Assembly: GCF_900112255.1 (NCBI RefSeq)
Contig: NZ_FOLE01000007.1
Span: 62,001-126,000 of the forward strand
Length of the DNA: 64,000 bases
From: Flexibacter flexilis DSM 6793
GTDB lineage: Bacteria > Bacteroidota > Bacteroidia > Cytophagales > Flexibacteraceae
Reading direction: 5' to 3'
Position 1 is the first letter of the stretch. The number at the start of each line of letters is the position of its first letter. A model generated the notes under the pieces. It did not search any database. It had not been told where the DNA came from and was given only the letters and a program-made list of their open reading frames with translations. The position numbers and the translations under genes are program-made. This document shows positions 53,672-62,994 of the stretch, piece after piece.

Positions 53672-55201
53672 ATGCAATCCCAAAAAATTAGCTCAGCACT
53701 TATTTCTGTTTATCATAAAGATAACTTAGAAGAAATTGTCAAACTTTTAGCCCAACAAGGAGTACGCATTTACTCCACAGGAGGCACACAAGAATTCATA
53801 GAGCAATTGGGGATTGAGGTCGTAGCCGTCGAGGATTTGACGGGGTATCCGTCCATTTTGGGCGGTCGCGTAAAGACACTTCACCCGAAAGTTTTTGGCG
53901 GCATTTTGCAACGCCGCGATTTGAGCCAAGACCAAGCCCAAGTAGCCGAATACGAAATTCCTGCCATAGATTTGGTTATCGTGGATTTGTATCCGTTTGA
54001 GGCGACAGTGGCCGCAGGTGGTACCGAACAGGAGATTATAGAAAAAATTGACATTGGCGGGATTTCGCTTATCAGAGCGGCAGCCAAAAATTTCAATGAC
54101 GTGTTGGTGGTGGCCTCCCGCGACCAATACTCCGCACTCATTGATTTGCTCCAACAAAAACAAGGCTTTACCGACAAAGAAGACCGCCGCCGATTCGCGA
54201 CGCAGGCTTTCGACGTAACCTCACATTACGACTCGGCTATTTTCCGTTATTTTTCGGGAAAAGAAACGGCCAGTTTCAAACAAAGTATTCCAGTAGCCCA
54301 AACATTGCGTTATGGCGAAAACCCGCATCAAAAAGGCGTGTTTTACGGCGACCTTTCGCAAATGCTGGAGCAACTCAACGGCAAAGAACTTTCTTACAAC
54401 AACTTGGTGGACATTGACGCTACGCTGGATTTGCTCGACGAGTTTAAGCAAGCCGAAGGTGCTACTTTTGTGATTGTAAAACATACCAACGCTTGCGGCG
54501 TGGCTACTGCCCCGACGGCCAAACAAGCTTATGTAAACGCGTTTTCGTGCGATACGCTTTCGGCTTTTGGCGGCGTGATTGCCACCAATGTAACCGTAGA
54601 TGTAGCAACGGCACAAGAACTTAACCAACTTTTCTTTGAAGTGCTAATTGCGCCAGCTTATGAGCCAGAGGCTTTGGCTTTGTTGGAATCAAAGAAAAAT
54701 AGAATTTTGTTGCTGCGCAAAGAAACTCAAACCTCTACTAAGCAGTTTAAAACATTGCTTAACGGTGTGGTGGAGCAAGACAAAGACCTTACGACCGAAA
54801 CAGCCGAACACTTAACCGCTGTAACCAATCGTAAGCCAAGCCAGCAAGAAATCGCCTCGTTGTTGTTTGCCAGCAAAATTGCCAAACATACCAAATCCAA
54901 TACAATCGTGTTGGCCAAAGATGGGCAATTGTTGGCCAGTGGCGTGGGGCAAACTTCGCGCGTGGACGCGCTCAAACAAGCCATTGACAAGGCCAGAACT
55001 TTTGGATTTGATTTGCATGGCGCGGTAATGGCTTCGGATGCGTTTTTCCCGTTCCCTGATTGCGTGGAAATTGCGCACGCGGCAGGCGTAACCGCCGTGA
55101 TTCAGCCAGGTGGTTCTATCAAAGACAAAGACTCTATTGAGTTTTGCAACGCACACAATATGGCGATGGTGATGACGGGAATTAGGCATTTTAAACACTA
55201 A
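53672..55201 (+). CDS. purH: Bifunctional AICAR transformylase / IMP cyclohydrolase
   Basis: Last two steps of purine synthesis: formylation of AICAR and ring closure to IMP. The 509-residue protein has the N-terminal MGS-like cyclohydrolase domain (ALISVYHKDNLEEIVKLL, STGGTQEFIEQLG, GRVKTLHPKVFGGIL). The transformylase domain follows (RYGENPHQKG, the catalytic KHTNACGVA, and C-terminal DAFFPFPDCVE plus QPGGSIKD). ATG 53672 is chosen because the promoter lies over the longer in-frame extension. It is followed by mreB after 59 nt. Confidence 0.97.
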   Translation: MQSQKISSALISVYHKDNLEEIVKLLAQQGVRIYSTGGTQEFIEQLGIEVVAVEDLTGYPSILGGRVKTLHPKVFGGILQRRDLSQDQAQVAEYEIPAIDLVIVDLYPFEATVAAGGTEQEIIEKIDIGGISLIRAAAKNFNDVLVVASRDQYSALIDLLQQKQGFTDKEDRRRFATQAFDVTSHYDSAIFRYFSGKETASFKQSIPVAQTLRYGENPHQKGVFYGDLSQMLEQLNGKELSYNNLVDIDATLDLLDEFKQAEGATFVIVKHTNACGVATAPTAKQAYVNAFSCDTLSAFGGVIATNVTVDVATAQELNQLFFEVLIAPAYEPEALALLESKKNRILLLRKETQTSTKQFKTLLNGVVEQDKDLTTETAEHLTAVTNRKPSQQEIASLLFASKIAKHTKSNTIVLAKDGQLLASGVGQTSRVDALKQAIDKARTFGFDLHGAVMASDAFFPFPDCVEIAHAAGVTAVIQPGGSIKDKDSIEFCNAHNMAMVMTGIRHFKH

Positions 55202-55260
55202 TTTCGAAGAAAATTCATACCTTCGGTTTTTGAAAAACATTAAATACAAAATAAGAATAA

Positions 55261-56286
55261 ATGGGACTTTTCGATTTTTTAACCAGCGATATTGCCATGG
55301 ACTTAGGCACGGCCAATACGCTGATTATTCATAAAGATAAAATCGTGGTGGACGAACCCTCTATCATTGCACTGGACCGTTATACGGGACGCGTGATGGC
55401 TGTAGGCACGGAGGCAATGCAAATGCACGAGAAAACGCACGAAAAAATCAAGACGATACGACCACTCAAAGACGGTGTGATTGCGGACTTTACCGCCGCC
55501 GAACAAATGATTCGTGGACTTATCAAGATGATTGGGGCTGGTAATAAATTTTTCTCGCCTTCGCACCGCATGGTAATTTGTATTCCGTCGGGCATTACGG
55601 AGGTAGAAAAACGTGCCGTAAAAGATTCGGCAGAACACGCAGGCGCGAAAGAAGTGTATATGATTCCTGAGCCTTTGGCAGCGGCCATCGGTATCGGCAT
55701 TGATATAGAACAGCCTGTCGGCTCAATGATTGTAGATATTGGGGGCGGCACGACGGAAATCGCGGTAATTGCGCTTTCGGGTATTGTTTGCGACCAATCT
55801 ATCCGTATTGCGGGCGACGTGTTCACAAAAGATATTTTGGATTATATGCGCCGCCAACACAACCTTTTGATTGGTGAACGTTCGGCAGAAAAAGTAAAAA
55901 TAGAGGTTGGTTCGGCACTTTCTGAGCTGGAAAATCCGCCAGTCGATTACGAAGTTCGTGGCCGCGATTTGATGACGGGTATCCCGAAAACCATCAAAGT
56001 AACATATTCGGAAATTGCTTTTGCCTTGGACAAATCTGTTTCGCGCATCGAAGAAGCCGTTTTGAAAGCGTTGGAGATTTCTCCGCCCGAACTTTCGGCA
56101 GATATTTACGAAAAAGGTATTCACTTGACGGGTGGCGGTGCCTTGCTTCGTGGTTTGGACATTCGTCTGCACCAAAAAACAAAGCTACCGATTCATATTG
56201 CCGAAGACCCATTACGCGCCGTAGTGCGTGGTACAGGCATGACACTCAAGAATATAGAAAAATACAAAGCCGTTTTGATGTCTTAA
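55261..56286 (+). CDS. mreB: Rod-shape-determining actin homolog MreB
   Basis: Cytoplasmic actin-like filament protein that guides cell-wall elongation. The 341-residue protein has the phosphate-1 loop AMDLGTANTLI, the phosphate-2 loop VDIGGGTTEIAVIAL and the adenosine motif LTGGGALLRGLD. GVIADFTAAEQMI and CIPSGITEVEKRAV are MreB signatures. It is followed by mreC after 94 nt, with a strong hairpin in the gap. Confidence 0.97.
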   Translation: MGLFDFLTSDIAMDLGTANTLIIHKDKIVVDEPSIIALDRYTGRVMAVGTEAMQMHEKTHEKIKTIRPLKDGVIADFTAAEQMIRGLIKMIGAGNKFFSPSHRMVICIPSGITEVEKRAVKDSAEHAGAKEVYMIPEPLAAAIGIGIDIEQPVGSMIVDIGGGTTEIAVIALSGIVCDQSIRIAGDVFTKDILDYMRRQHNLLIGERSAEKVKIEVGSALSELENPPVDYEVRGRDLMTGIPKTIKVTYSEIAFALDKSVSRIEEAVLKALEISPPELSADIYEKGIHLTGGGALLRGLDIRLHQKTKLPIHIAEDPLRAVVRGTGMTLKNIEKYKAVLMS

Positions 56287-56317
56287 TTTTTTAGACAAAT
56301 AAAACCTATTTTTTACC

Positions 56318-56363
56318 AAACCTTGAAGACAATCCGACCGCAAAAAGATTGTTTTCAAGGTTT
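56318..56363 (+). terminator. Hairpin between mreB and mreC
   Basis: A 17-bp stem with one G-U pair (56318-56334 / 56347-56363, 12-nt loop) fills the gap 31 nt after mreB and 17 nt before mreC. Only a short T-run follows, so it may reduce rather than stop transcription into mreC, or stabilise mreB mRNA. Confidence 0.6.
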
Positions 56364-56380
56364 GATGTTTGTACAAACCG

Positions 56381-57223
56381 ATGGGAAGTTTATTTAAATT
56401 TTTATACAAATACCGCGCTTTTCAGCTTTTTTTGATTTTGGAACTGATATGTACGTGGCTTATTGTCCAGAACAATAGCTACCAAGGCGTAGCGTATTTA
56501 AACTCTTCTAATCGGGTAGTGGCGTATTTTATGGCCATTTCCAACAGCATCAACGACTATTTTTATTTGCAGGACATTAACCGCGATTTGGCCGAAGAAA
56601 ACGCACGTCTTAACTTTTTGTTGAGCCGCAACCGCCTAAGCGAACGTTACGCCAAAATGGATACGATGCGCAATGCGGCACTTTTCCAATACGATTATAA
56701 AGTAGCAAAAGTAATTAACAACTCTGTTTCTTTTGCCGACAACTACCTGACAATCAATAAGGGTTTGGCCGATGGCATTAAACCTGGCATGGGAGTCGTG
56801 TCGCCGACGGGCGTGGTGGGTCGCGTGAAAATTTGTTCGGAGCATTTCAGTACGATTACCTCGCTGTTGCATACTAAAATGTTGATTTCGGCAGAAATTA
56901 CGCGCAGCCATGCGTTTGGTACTGTAAAATGGGACGGAAAAGACCCCTTTGAGGCCAAACTCATGTACATTGCTCGCCACATCAAACCGATAGTAGGCGA
57001 CACTATCGTTACGTCCGAATTTAGTACGATCTTTCCTTCGGGGCAGCCTGTGGGGATTATTCGCAAAATTAATATTCGCGACGATGATACTTTTTATAAT
57101 ATTGATTTAGAATTATTTACGGATTTTAGTACGCTTTCGTATGTGTATGTCATACAAAATCGCCTGAAAGCCGAGCAAGATTCTATCCAGAACCTCACCG
57201 CCCCAAACATGAATCAGCAGTAG
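56381..57223 (+). CDS. mreC: Rod-shape-determining protein MreC
   Basis: Periplasmic scaffold of the elongasome anchored in the inner membrane. The 280-residue protein has one N-terminal membrane helix (about 13-35), a coiled coil (about 60-95, with DLAEENARLNFLLSRNRL) and the two beta-domains typical of MreC (VVSPTGVVGRVK and FPSGQPVGIIRKI). ATG 56381 is preferred over a TTG four codons upstream. mreD does not follow, unlike in many bacteria; the next gene is an unrelated polysaccharide deacetylase. Confidence 0.94.
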   Translation: MGSLFKFLYKYRAFQLFLILELICTWLIVQNNSYQGVAYLNSSNRVVAYFMAISNSINDYFYLQDINRDLAEENARLNFLLSRNRLSERYAKMDTMRNAALFQYDYKVAKVINNSVSFADNYLTINKGLADGIKPGMGVVSPTGVVGRVKICSEHFSTITSLLHTKMLISAEITRSHAFGTVKWDGKDPFEAKLMYIARHIKPIVGDTIVTSEFSTIFPSGQPVGIIRKINIRDDDTFYNIDLELFTDFSTLSYVYVIQNRLKAEQDSIQNLTAPNMNQQ

Positions 57224-57302
57224 GGTGGGGGTGTTAGGATAAAGAGCTTATTTTTTGGATATTTAGCGCGTTTTAATAATTGCTAAATATTTGATTAGGC
57301 CA

Positions 57303-58259
57303 ATGAAATTAACGAAAACAATCAACCGTAAAATAATTTCACCTTTAGTTTATGGTTTGGGGATAGAACAAATGCTGGCACGTCGTGCCGCGAAACATCG
57401 GATTATACTCAATTATCATGGCGTAACTGATAAATTTGATTTGGGTATCAATCATAGACACATGGACGTGCAGCAATTTGAAAGAGATATTCTTTATTTC
57501 AAAAAGCACTTCAAAATTGTTTCGCTATCAGAAATTTATAATTCCTATTTGCAAGGCGAAACTCCCCAAGAAAACTTATTGGCTCTCACTTTTGATGATG
57601 GTTATATCAATAATTTAGAAATCGCTTTGCCAATACTGGAAAAATATAATGCTCCTGCCACTTTTTATATTATTACGGCAGGCTTGGAAAATCCTGACTT
57701 TATCACTTGGTACGATACTTTGGATATGATGCGTTTGGCGGATCACAATGCTCACAATTACGGAGAACTTGCCAATCAAATCAAAAAAATGGGTAATGGG
57801 CGAGATGTTTATATTCAGGGTCTTACGGCTCAACTCCCGCGTTATGAAGAAATGAAAAAACGCAATCCACATTATTGGCAACTGATGAATAATGCGCAAG
57901 TATTGACTTGTGCCAAGTCCAAACTCATAGAGATTGGTTCGCATACGCATTTGCACTATAATGTCGGCAATATTGATTTTGCTTTGGCCAGCGAAGAGAT
58001 GAGATTATCTAAAAAAATATTGGAAAATCTTCTGCAAAAAGAAATTGTAAGCATTGCTTATCCTGATGGCAACTACACTGACAAGATAAAAGATGAAGCC
58101 CAGCAAATTGGCTACAAACAACAATATGCAGTAAATTATCAGCTTGGAAGTGATGCGAATGATACGCGCATTCTTAACCGTTGGAGTATGAGCAACAGTA
58201 CCACTCACGAAGCCAATATGATACTTTTATCCACATCACTTAACTCAAAAGGTTTTTAA
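57303..58259 (+). CDS. Polysaccharide deacetylase family protein (CE4)
   Basis: A 318-residue protein with the NodB-homology fold. The metal-binding and catalytic motifs are TFDDGY near residue 95 (Asp-Asp) and GSHTHLHYN near 211 (His-x-x-x-His); YPDGNYTD may be motif 3. Such enzymes remove acetyl groups from N-acetylglucosamine polymers or similar glycans. No signal peptide is obvious, so it may act on lipid-linked or cytoplasmic-face precursors. ATG 57303 is preferred over an upstream TTG. The GNAT-like gene starts 5 nt after its stop, indicating one operon. Confidence 0.88.
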   Translation: MKLTKTINRKIISPLVYGLGIEQMLARRAAKHRIILNYHGVTDKFDLGINHRHMDVQQFERDILYFKKHFKIVSLSEIYNSYLQGETPQENLLALTFDDGYINNLEIALPILEKYNAPATFYIITAGLENPDFITWYDTLDMMRLADHNAHNYGELANQIKKMGNGRDVYIQGLTAQLPRYEEMKKRNPHYWQLMNNAQVLTCAKSKLIEIGSHTHLHYNVGNIDFALASEEMRLSKKILENLLQKEIVSIAYPDGNYTDKIKDEAQQIGYKQQYAVNYQLGSDANDTRILNRWSMSNSTTHEANMILLSTSLNSKGF

Positions 58260-58264
58260 ATTTT

Positions 58265-59197
58265 ATGGAAGAATACCGCTTTGAAAGGCTAACAGCCAAT
58301 ACGTTACATCATTTACAGTATTTGTATTTGCATTGCTTCAAAACGCATGTGAGCATAGAATATTTAACCCAAAAGTATGCAACCCAAAATTTTGGGAAAG
58401 ACTATGTGGGCTATCTTGCGTTTCACAATGCAACCAATGAAGCGGCGGCTTATTACGGTGTCTTTCCTTTGGTATGCGAATACAATGGTGAAAAATTATT
58501 GGCGGCCCAGTCTGGCGACACCATGACGCATCCTTCCCATCAAGGCAAAAGATTGTTTATTACGCTGGCAAAAAAGACCTACGAATTAGCCAAAGAAGAA
58601 GGGCTTCATTTTGTATTTGGAATGCCTAATAAAAACTCATATCATGGCTTTGTTACAAAATTATCGTGGATACATTATGAAACAATGATAAACTATAAAA
58701 TTAGGGTTATGACACTTCCTCTTTCTGAGTTAGCTAAAAGAGTTAAAATATTTAAACTTTTTTATGGTATATACCAAAAAATGATTTTATTTTTGTATGT
58801 TTCAAATAAAATAGTACCTAATTCTTTGATAGAGCCGAATATTGGAGGAGTTGTGCATGATGCAGATTTTTATCAGTACAAAAAATATACAGATAATATG
58901 TGTATCACGGTGGCAGGCGTTACGCTTTGGGTGAAAAATGAAGGCTTTTTTTGTGTCGGAGATATGGAAAAGTTTGATTTGAAACAGGCTGATGAGTTTT
59001 GGAAAAAACTCAGGCGATTGGCTTTCTGGTTGGGCTGTACAAAAATATTTTTTTCTACAACGAAAGGCTCTTTTGTGGAAAAAGTATGTAGTCGCTACCC
59101 TTCTTCAGAAGGCTTGCCAATTGGTGTAATTAATTTGTCTGGAAAATATCCCGTAGAACAATTTAAATACTCTTTGGCTGACTTAGATACTTTTTAA
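58265..59197 (+). CDS. GNAT-family N-acetyltransferase
   Basis: A 310-residue protein whose N-terminal half shows the GNAT fold: AAYYGVFPLV and MTHPSHQGKRLFITL, where HQGKRL is the acetyl-CoA pyrophosphate loop, then FVFGMPNKNSYHGFVTKL. The C-terminal half (about 160-310) looks like a second, degenerate acetyltransferase-like domain. It lies between a polysaccharide deacetylase (5 nt) and a T9SS surface protein (12 nt). A sugar or peptidoglycan-precursor acyl acceptor is plausible, but the substrate is unknown. Composition is AT-rich compared with mreB. Confidence 0.8.
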   Translation: MEEYRFERLTANTLHHLQYLYLHCFKTHVSIEYLTQKYATQNFGKDYVGYLAFHNATNEAAAYYGVFPLVCEYNGEKLLAAQSGDTMTHPSHQGKRLFITLAKKTYELAKEEGLHFVFGMPNKNSYHGFVTKLSWIHYETMINYKIRVMTLPLSELAKRVKIFKLFYGIYQKMILFLYVSNKIVPNSLIEPNIGGVVHDADFYQYKKYTDNMCITVAGVTLWVKNEGFFCVGDMEKFDLKQADEFWKKLRRLAFWLGCTKIFFSTTKGSFVEKVCSRYPSSEGLPIGVINLSGKYPVEQFKYSLADLDTF

Positions 59198-59209
59198 ACT
59201 TTTAAATAA

Positions 59210-62200
59210 ATGAAAAAACAATACCGCCTACTTCTCTTTTTACTTTTAACCTATTCATCCACCGCTTTGAGCCAGAATATTGGCAAAGTCTGGTATTTTG
59301 GTCAGTATGCTGGCATGAACTTCAGCACAACACCACCAACCCCGCTGGTGGGTGCGATGGTAGCTAATAAAGGTTGTGCTACGCTTACTAATTCTGTCGA
59401 TAATACAATTATTGCTTATACGGATGGAAAAACGCTGTATAACAAAAATCATCAGATTGCCCTAAATGGTAGTAGTCTGAATGGAGACGGACAAGCGAGT
59501 AACTCGTCTTATTTTTTACCTTATCCCAACAAGCCCAATACTGCAATTTTGTTCACGGTGGATGCTTGGGGTGTCTATCAAAACGTGAATCCTAATAGTA
59601 AAGGACTTTGTTATTCTATTGTAAAAGTAGATAGTAGTACAGGGCTTGCATATGTTGTTTCTGGCCAAAAAAATATTCTACTCAAAAAGCCAACTTCAGA
59701 AAAGTTGGCCGTAACCAAACATGCCAATGGTATTGATTATTGGGTTGTTACACATGGTGCTGCTAGTACAAATAATGAAAATCGTAAATATTTTGCTTAT
59801 TTAGTTACAAATGCGGGAGTTAGCCCGACACCTGTTGTTAGTACGGTTGGGGGAATTCATAATAATCCTATCGGAGAATTGAATATTTCTCCCAACGGAC
59901 AAAAAGTATGTGCAACAACATTCTATAGCAACTGGGCTGAATTATTAAACTTTAATAATAGTACAGGCGTTGTCTCAAATCCTGTACACTTTACCATTCC
60001 AAGGTGTTTAGGGGTAGAGTTTTCGCCTAATAGTCAATATGTTTACATAACAGAAACTGGCCCTAATGACCCTAATTCCATTCGACAAATAAATATAGCT
60101 ACCAATAATATGGTGAGCATTGCTAATATAACAGGTGCTTATACTTATTCTCAGATGGCTACTGCCCCAGATGGAAATATATATGTAGCAAACTCTGGTA
60201 GCACTTTTTTAGGGAAAATAACTAATCCGAATAATGCTAATGCTACATATATAAAAAATGGATTGGCATTAGCTCCAACAGGTGTAACTTCTCGATTAAG
60301 CGTTCCTTATGCTACCGAAATGCCCATTACGATGTGTATTGCAACACAAACAACTGACACCATTTGTCATGGCGCAAGCGTTACGTTGGCCGATTCGATT
60401 AATGGACAATCTGTTACTTGGACATTTAATCCGCCGTTGCAATCGCCAGATAATTTCGTGAATAATGTTCTGACACTTTATAATGCAACAAGTAGCATAA
60501 AAAATACAGTATGTTCTGCCAGCAATATTCCGTGTGCAAATACTCGCCAAATATCTGTGTATCCAGAGATAGCTAAAAAACCAACCAAAAATATAGCGGT
60601 TTGTAGCAATCAATCTATAAATATTGGAACCAATGCCAATGCGAATTATTCTTATCAGTGGTCGCCAGTCAATAATTTGAATAATCCAAATATCAGTAAT
60701 CCAACGGTAAGTATTTCAAATACAGGCAATAGTGTATTGGTTCAAAAATATTATCTGACCAGAACATTGGTCTCTACGGGCTGTTCGGTGGTAGATACGG
60801 TTGCCGTATCTGTTGCGCCTAATGTCGTATTTCAAGATACAAATATTTGTCATGGCGCAAGCGTTACGTTAGCCGATTCGATTAATGGACAATCTGTTGT
60901 TTGGACATTTAATCCGCCGTTGCAATCGCCAGATAATTTCGTGAATAATGTTCTGACACTTTATAATGCAACAAGTAGCATAAAAAATACAGTATGTTCT
61001 GCCAGCAATATTCCGTGTTCGGATAGTTTGCAGGTTGGCGTATATCCAAAATTGCAGCCCAACGCGACAGCTTTGTTTCAAACGTGTAGCAATCAATCTA
61101 TAAATATTGGAACCAATGCCAATGCAAATTATTCTTATCAGTGGTCGCCAGTCAATAATTTGAATAATCCAAATATCAGTAATCCAACGGTAAGTATTTC
61201 AAATACAGGCAATAGTGTATTGGTTCAAAAATATTATCTGACCAGAACATTGGTCTCTACGGGCTGTTCGGTGGTAGATACGGTTGCCGTATCTGTTGCG
61301 CCTAATGTCGTATTTCAAGATACAAATATTTGTCATGGCGCAAGCGTTACGTTAGCCGATTCGATTAATGGAGAATCTGTTACTTGGGCATTCAGTCCGC
61401 CTTTGCAAGCTCCCGACAATTTTACCAATAACGTACTGACGCTTTATAATGCGACAGGTAGCATAAAAAATACAGTATGTTCTGCCAGCAATATTCCGTG
61501 TTCGGATAGTTTGCAGGTTGGCGTATATCCAAAATTGCAGTCCAACGCGACAGCTTTGTTTCAAACGTGTAGCAATCAATCTATAAATATTGGAACCAAT
61601 GCAAATGCAAATTATTCTTATCAGTGGTTGCCAGCCAATAATTTGACTAATCCGAATATCAGTAACCCAACGGTAAAAATCTCTAATACAGGTAATAGTG
61701 TATTGGTTCAAAAATATTATCTGACCAGAACCGTATTAGCCACAGGTTGTAAAGTCGTGGATACGGTTGTTGTGTCAATTCCGCCATCCGTTGCACTAAA
61801 AGACACTAATATTTGCACTGGAGCGAGTGTTACGTTGGCCGATTCGCTTAATGGACAATCTGTTGTTTGGACGTTTAATCCGCCTTTGCAAGCTCCCGAC
61901 AATTTTACAAATAACGTACTGACATTATACAACGAATCGTATGTAACCAAAAAAATTAATTATTCCGCTTCCAATATTTCGTGTGCCGCTACGGCAACTG
62001 TCAGTGTAGATAAAATCGCGATTGATGCCAACGGACATTTGATTTGCTCAGAGTTATTTATTCCGAATATTATTACTAAAAATGGAGACGGGAAAAATGA
62101 TTTTTTAAAAATAGAAGGTTTAAATCTTTTCAAAACGAATAAGTTACAGATTTATAATCGCTGGGGAAAGAAAATGTACGAGCAAACCGATTATAACAGT

Positions 62201-62311
62201 GATTGGAACGGAGAATCATTTATGTCTGGAACGTATTTTTATCTGTTGGAATTGACCACTTATACAGGCCAAACTCTTTCCTATAAAGGTTGGATAGATG
62301 TAATGGAATAA
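59210..62311 (+). CDS. T9SS type B (CHU_C) surface protein with 161-residue repeats
   Basis: A 1033-residue secreted protein. The signal peptide (LLLFLLLTYSSTALSQ) is followed by a propeller-like N-terminal region of about 370 residues starting KVWYFGQYAGMNF. Three near-identical units of 161 residues (DNA period 483 bp; starts 60365, 60848, 61331) and a partial fourth (61814) follow. Each holds ICHGASVTLADSINGQSV and CSNQSINIGTNANANYSY and looks like Ig-like strands. The last 90 residues (IPNIITKNGDGKNDFLKI, then YNRWGKKMYEQ and GTYFYLLEL) are the gliding-motility-associated CHU_C domain, a type B sorting signal. Adhesin or gliding-related function is inferred. Confidence 0.88.
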   Translation: MKKQYRLLLFLLLTYSSTALSQNIGKVWYFGQYAGMNFSTTPPTPLVGAMVANKGCATLTNSVDNTIIAYTDGKTLYNKNHQIALNGSSLNGDGQASNSSYFLPYPNKPNTAILFTVDAWGVYQNVNPNSKGLCYSIVKVDSSTGLAYVVSGQKNILLKKPTSEKLAVTKHANGIDYWVVTHGAASTNNENRKYFAYLVTNAGVSPTPVVSTVGGIHNNPIGELNISPNGQKVCATTFYSNWAELLNFNNSTGVVSNPVHFTIPRCLGVEFSPNSQYVYITETGPNDPNSIRQINIATNNMVSIANITGAYTYSQMATAPDGNIYVANSGSTFLGKITNPNNANATYIKNGLALAPTGVTSRLSVPYATEMPITMCIATQTTDTICHGASVTLADSINGQSVTWTFNPPLQSPDNFVNNVLTLYNATSSIKNTVCSASNIPCANTRQISVYPEIAKKPTKNIAVCSNQSINIGTNANANYSYQWSPVNNLNNPNISNPTVSISNTGNSVLVQKYYLTRTLVSTGCSVVDTVAVSVAPNVVFQDTNICHGASVTLADSINGQSVVWTFNPPLQSPDNFVNNVLTLYNATSSIKNTVCSASNIPCSDSLQVGVYPKLQPNATALFQTCSNQSINIGTNANANYSYQWSPVNNLNNPNISNPTVSISNTGNSVLVQKYYLTRTLVSTGCSVVDTVAVSVAPNVVFQDTNICHGASVTLADSINGESVTWAFSPPLQAPDNFTNNVLTLYNATGSIKNTVCSASNIPCSDSLQVGVYPKLQSNATALFQTCSNQSINIGTNANANYSYQWLPANNLTNPNISNPTVKISNTGNSVLVQKYYLTRTVLATGCKVVDTVVVSIPPSVALKDTNICTGASVTLADSLNGQSVVWTFNPPLQAPDNFTNNVLTLYNESYVTKKINYSASNISCAATATVSVDKIAIDANGHLICSELFIPNIITKNGDGKNDFLKIEGLNLFKTNKLQIYNRWGKKMYEQTDYNSDWNGESFMSGTYFYLLELTTYTGQTLSYKGWIDVME
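60365..61950 (+). repeat. 483-bp coding tandem repeats
   Basis: Units start at 60365, 60848, 61331 and 61814 with exactly 483-bp spacing. Units 1 and 2 are almost identical at DNA level over long blocks; unit 3 and the partial unit 4 carry more differences. The pattern suggests ongoing recombination within the gene. Confidence 0.92.
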
Positions 62312-62312
62312 A

Positions 62313-62957
62313 CTATAACCCCAATCTGTACGCCACGCATTGCACCACAAAAAAGTAAAGCAATACGCCATAAACTGGCCAAGCCAACGGATTTTTTTTG
62401 GTAAAAGGTAGGCTTTCGGTAAGCATCTGCAACCCGAAAGCCACCACCCACCAACCGACATAATTTTGAGTGGCAACCACGCCGTTTGGCCACTGCCAAA
62501 AATCGTTGCGCATGGCCACTGGTTCTATAAAAGTATCCAACCCGACCATTAGTGTAGCTGCTAACGCCGCTCTTACGGCTTTGTTGGAGTGCAAAGTTTG
62601 GCAAATATTATTTGTAGAAAGTATCAAAATCAGCCAGTTGGCGGCCAAAATCAAAGGCACATCTCCCCATTTCCAGCCCAGCGCAGAGGCATAACGGTAC
62701 TCGCCAAACGGCCAACCCGTATGCACGCCCAGCACCTCCGACCCAAAACCCAATGCGGCCACTGCTACCGACACAATCCAAAAAATTTGGTTTTTGTTTT
62801 CTTGGTAAAATAGTAGCAAACAAAGTGTTAGCAGCAAGTTGAGCGGCGTAAGCAACAAAAAATAAGGCTTAGAAACTGGCCACAAAAGCCCAATAATCCC
62901 GACGCTATACACCAGCATCAGGGCAGCGGTCGCCTGTTTTACGGAGATTTTTTTCAT
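62313..62957 (-). CDS. Carotenoid biosynthesis protein (CruF/DUF422-like)
   Basis: A 214-residue integral membrane protein with about seven hydrophobic segments. GFGSEVLGVHTGWPFGEYRY near residue 70 and the later DTFIEPVAMRNDFWQW are hallmarks of the CruF/DUF422 carotenoid family, which includes 1',2'-hydratases of acyclic carotenoid ends. Bacteroidota use such enzymes for pigments like flexixanthin; the exact reaction here is inferred. ATG 62957 is preferred over a longer frame that would overlap the YggS gene. Its stop lies 1 nt from the convergent stop of the T9SS surface gene, leaving no room for a terminator. Confidence 0.85.
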   Translation of the reverse strand: MKKISVKQATAALMLVYSVGIIGLLWPVSKPYFLLLTPLNLLLTLCLLLFYQENKNQIFWIVSVAVAALGFGSEVLGVHTGWPFGEYRYASALGWKWGDVPLILAANWLILILSTNNICQTLHSNKAVRAALAATLMVGLDTFIEPVAMRNDFWQWPNGVVATQNYVGWWVVAFGLQMLTESLPFTKKNPLAWPVYGVLLYFFVVQCVAYRLGL

Positions 62958-62994
62958 ACAAATCCAAAACCCAATCACAGACAAATTGTTTTGT

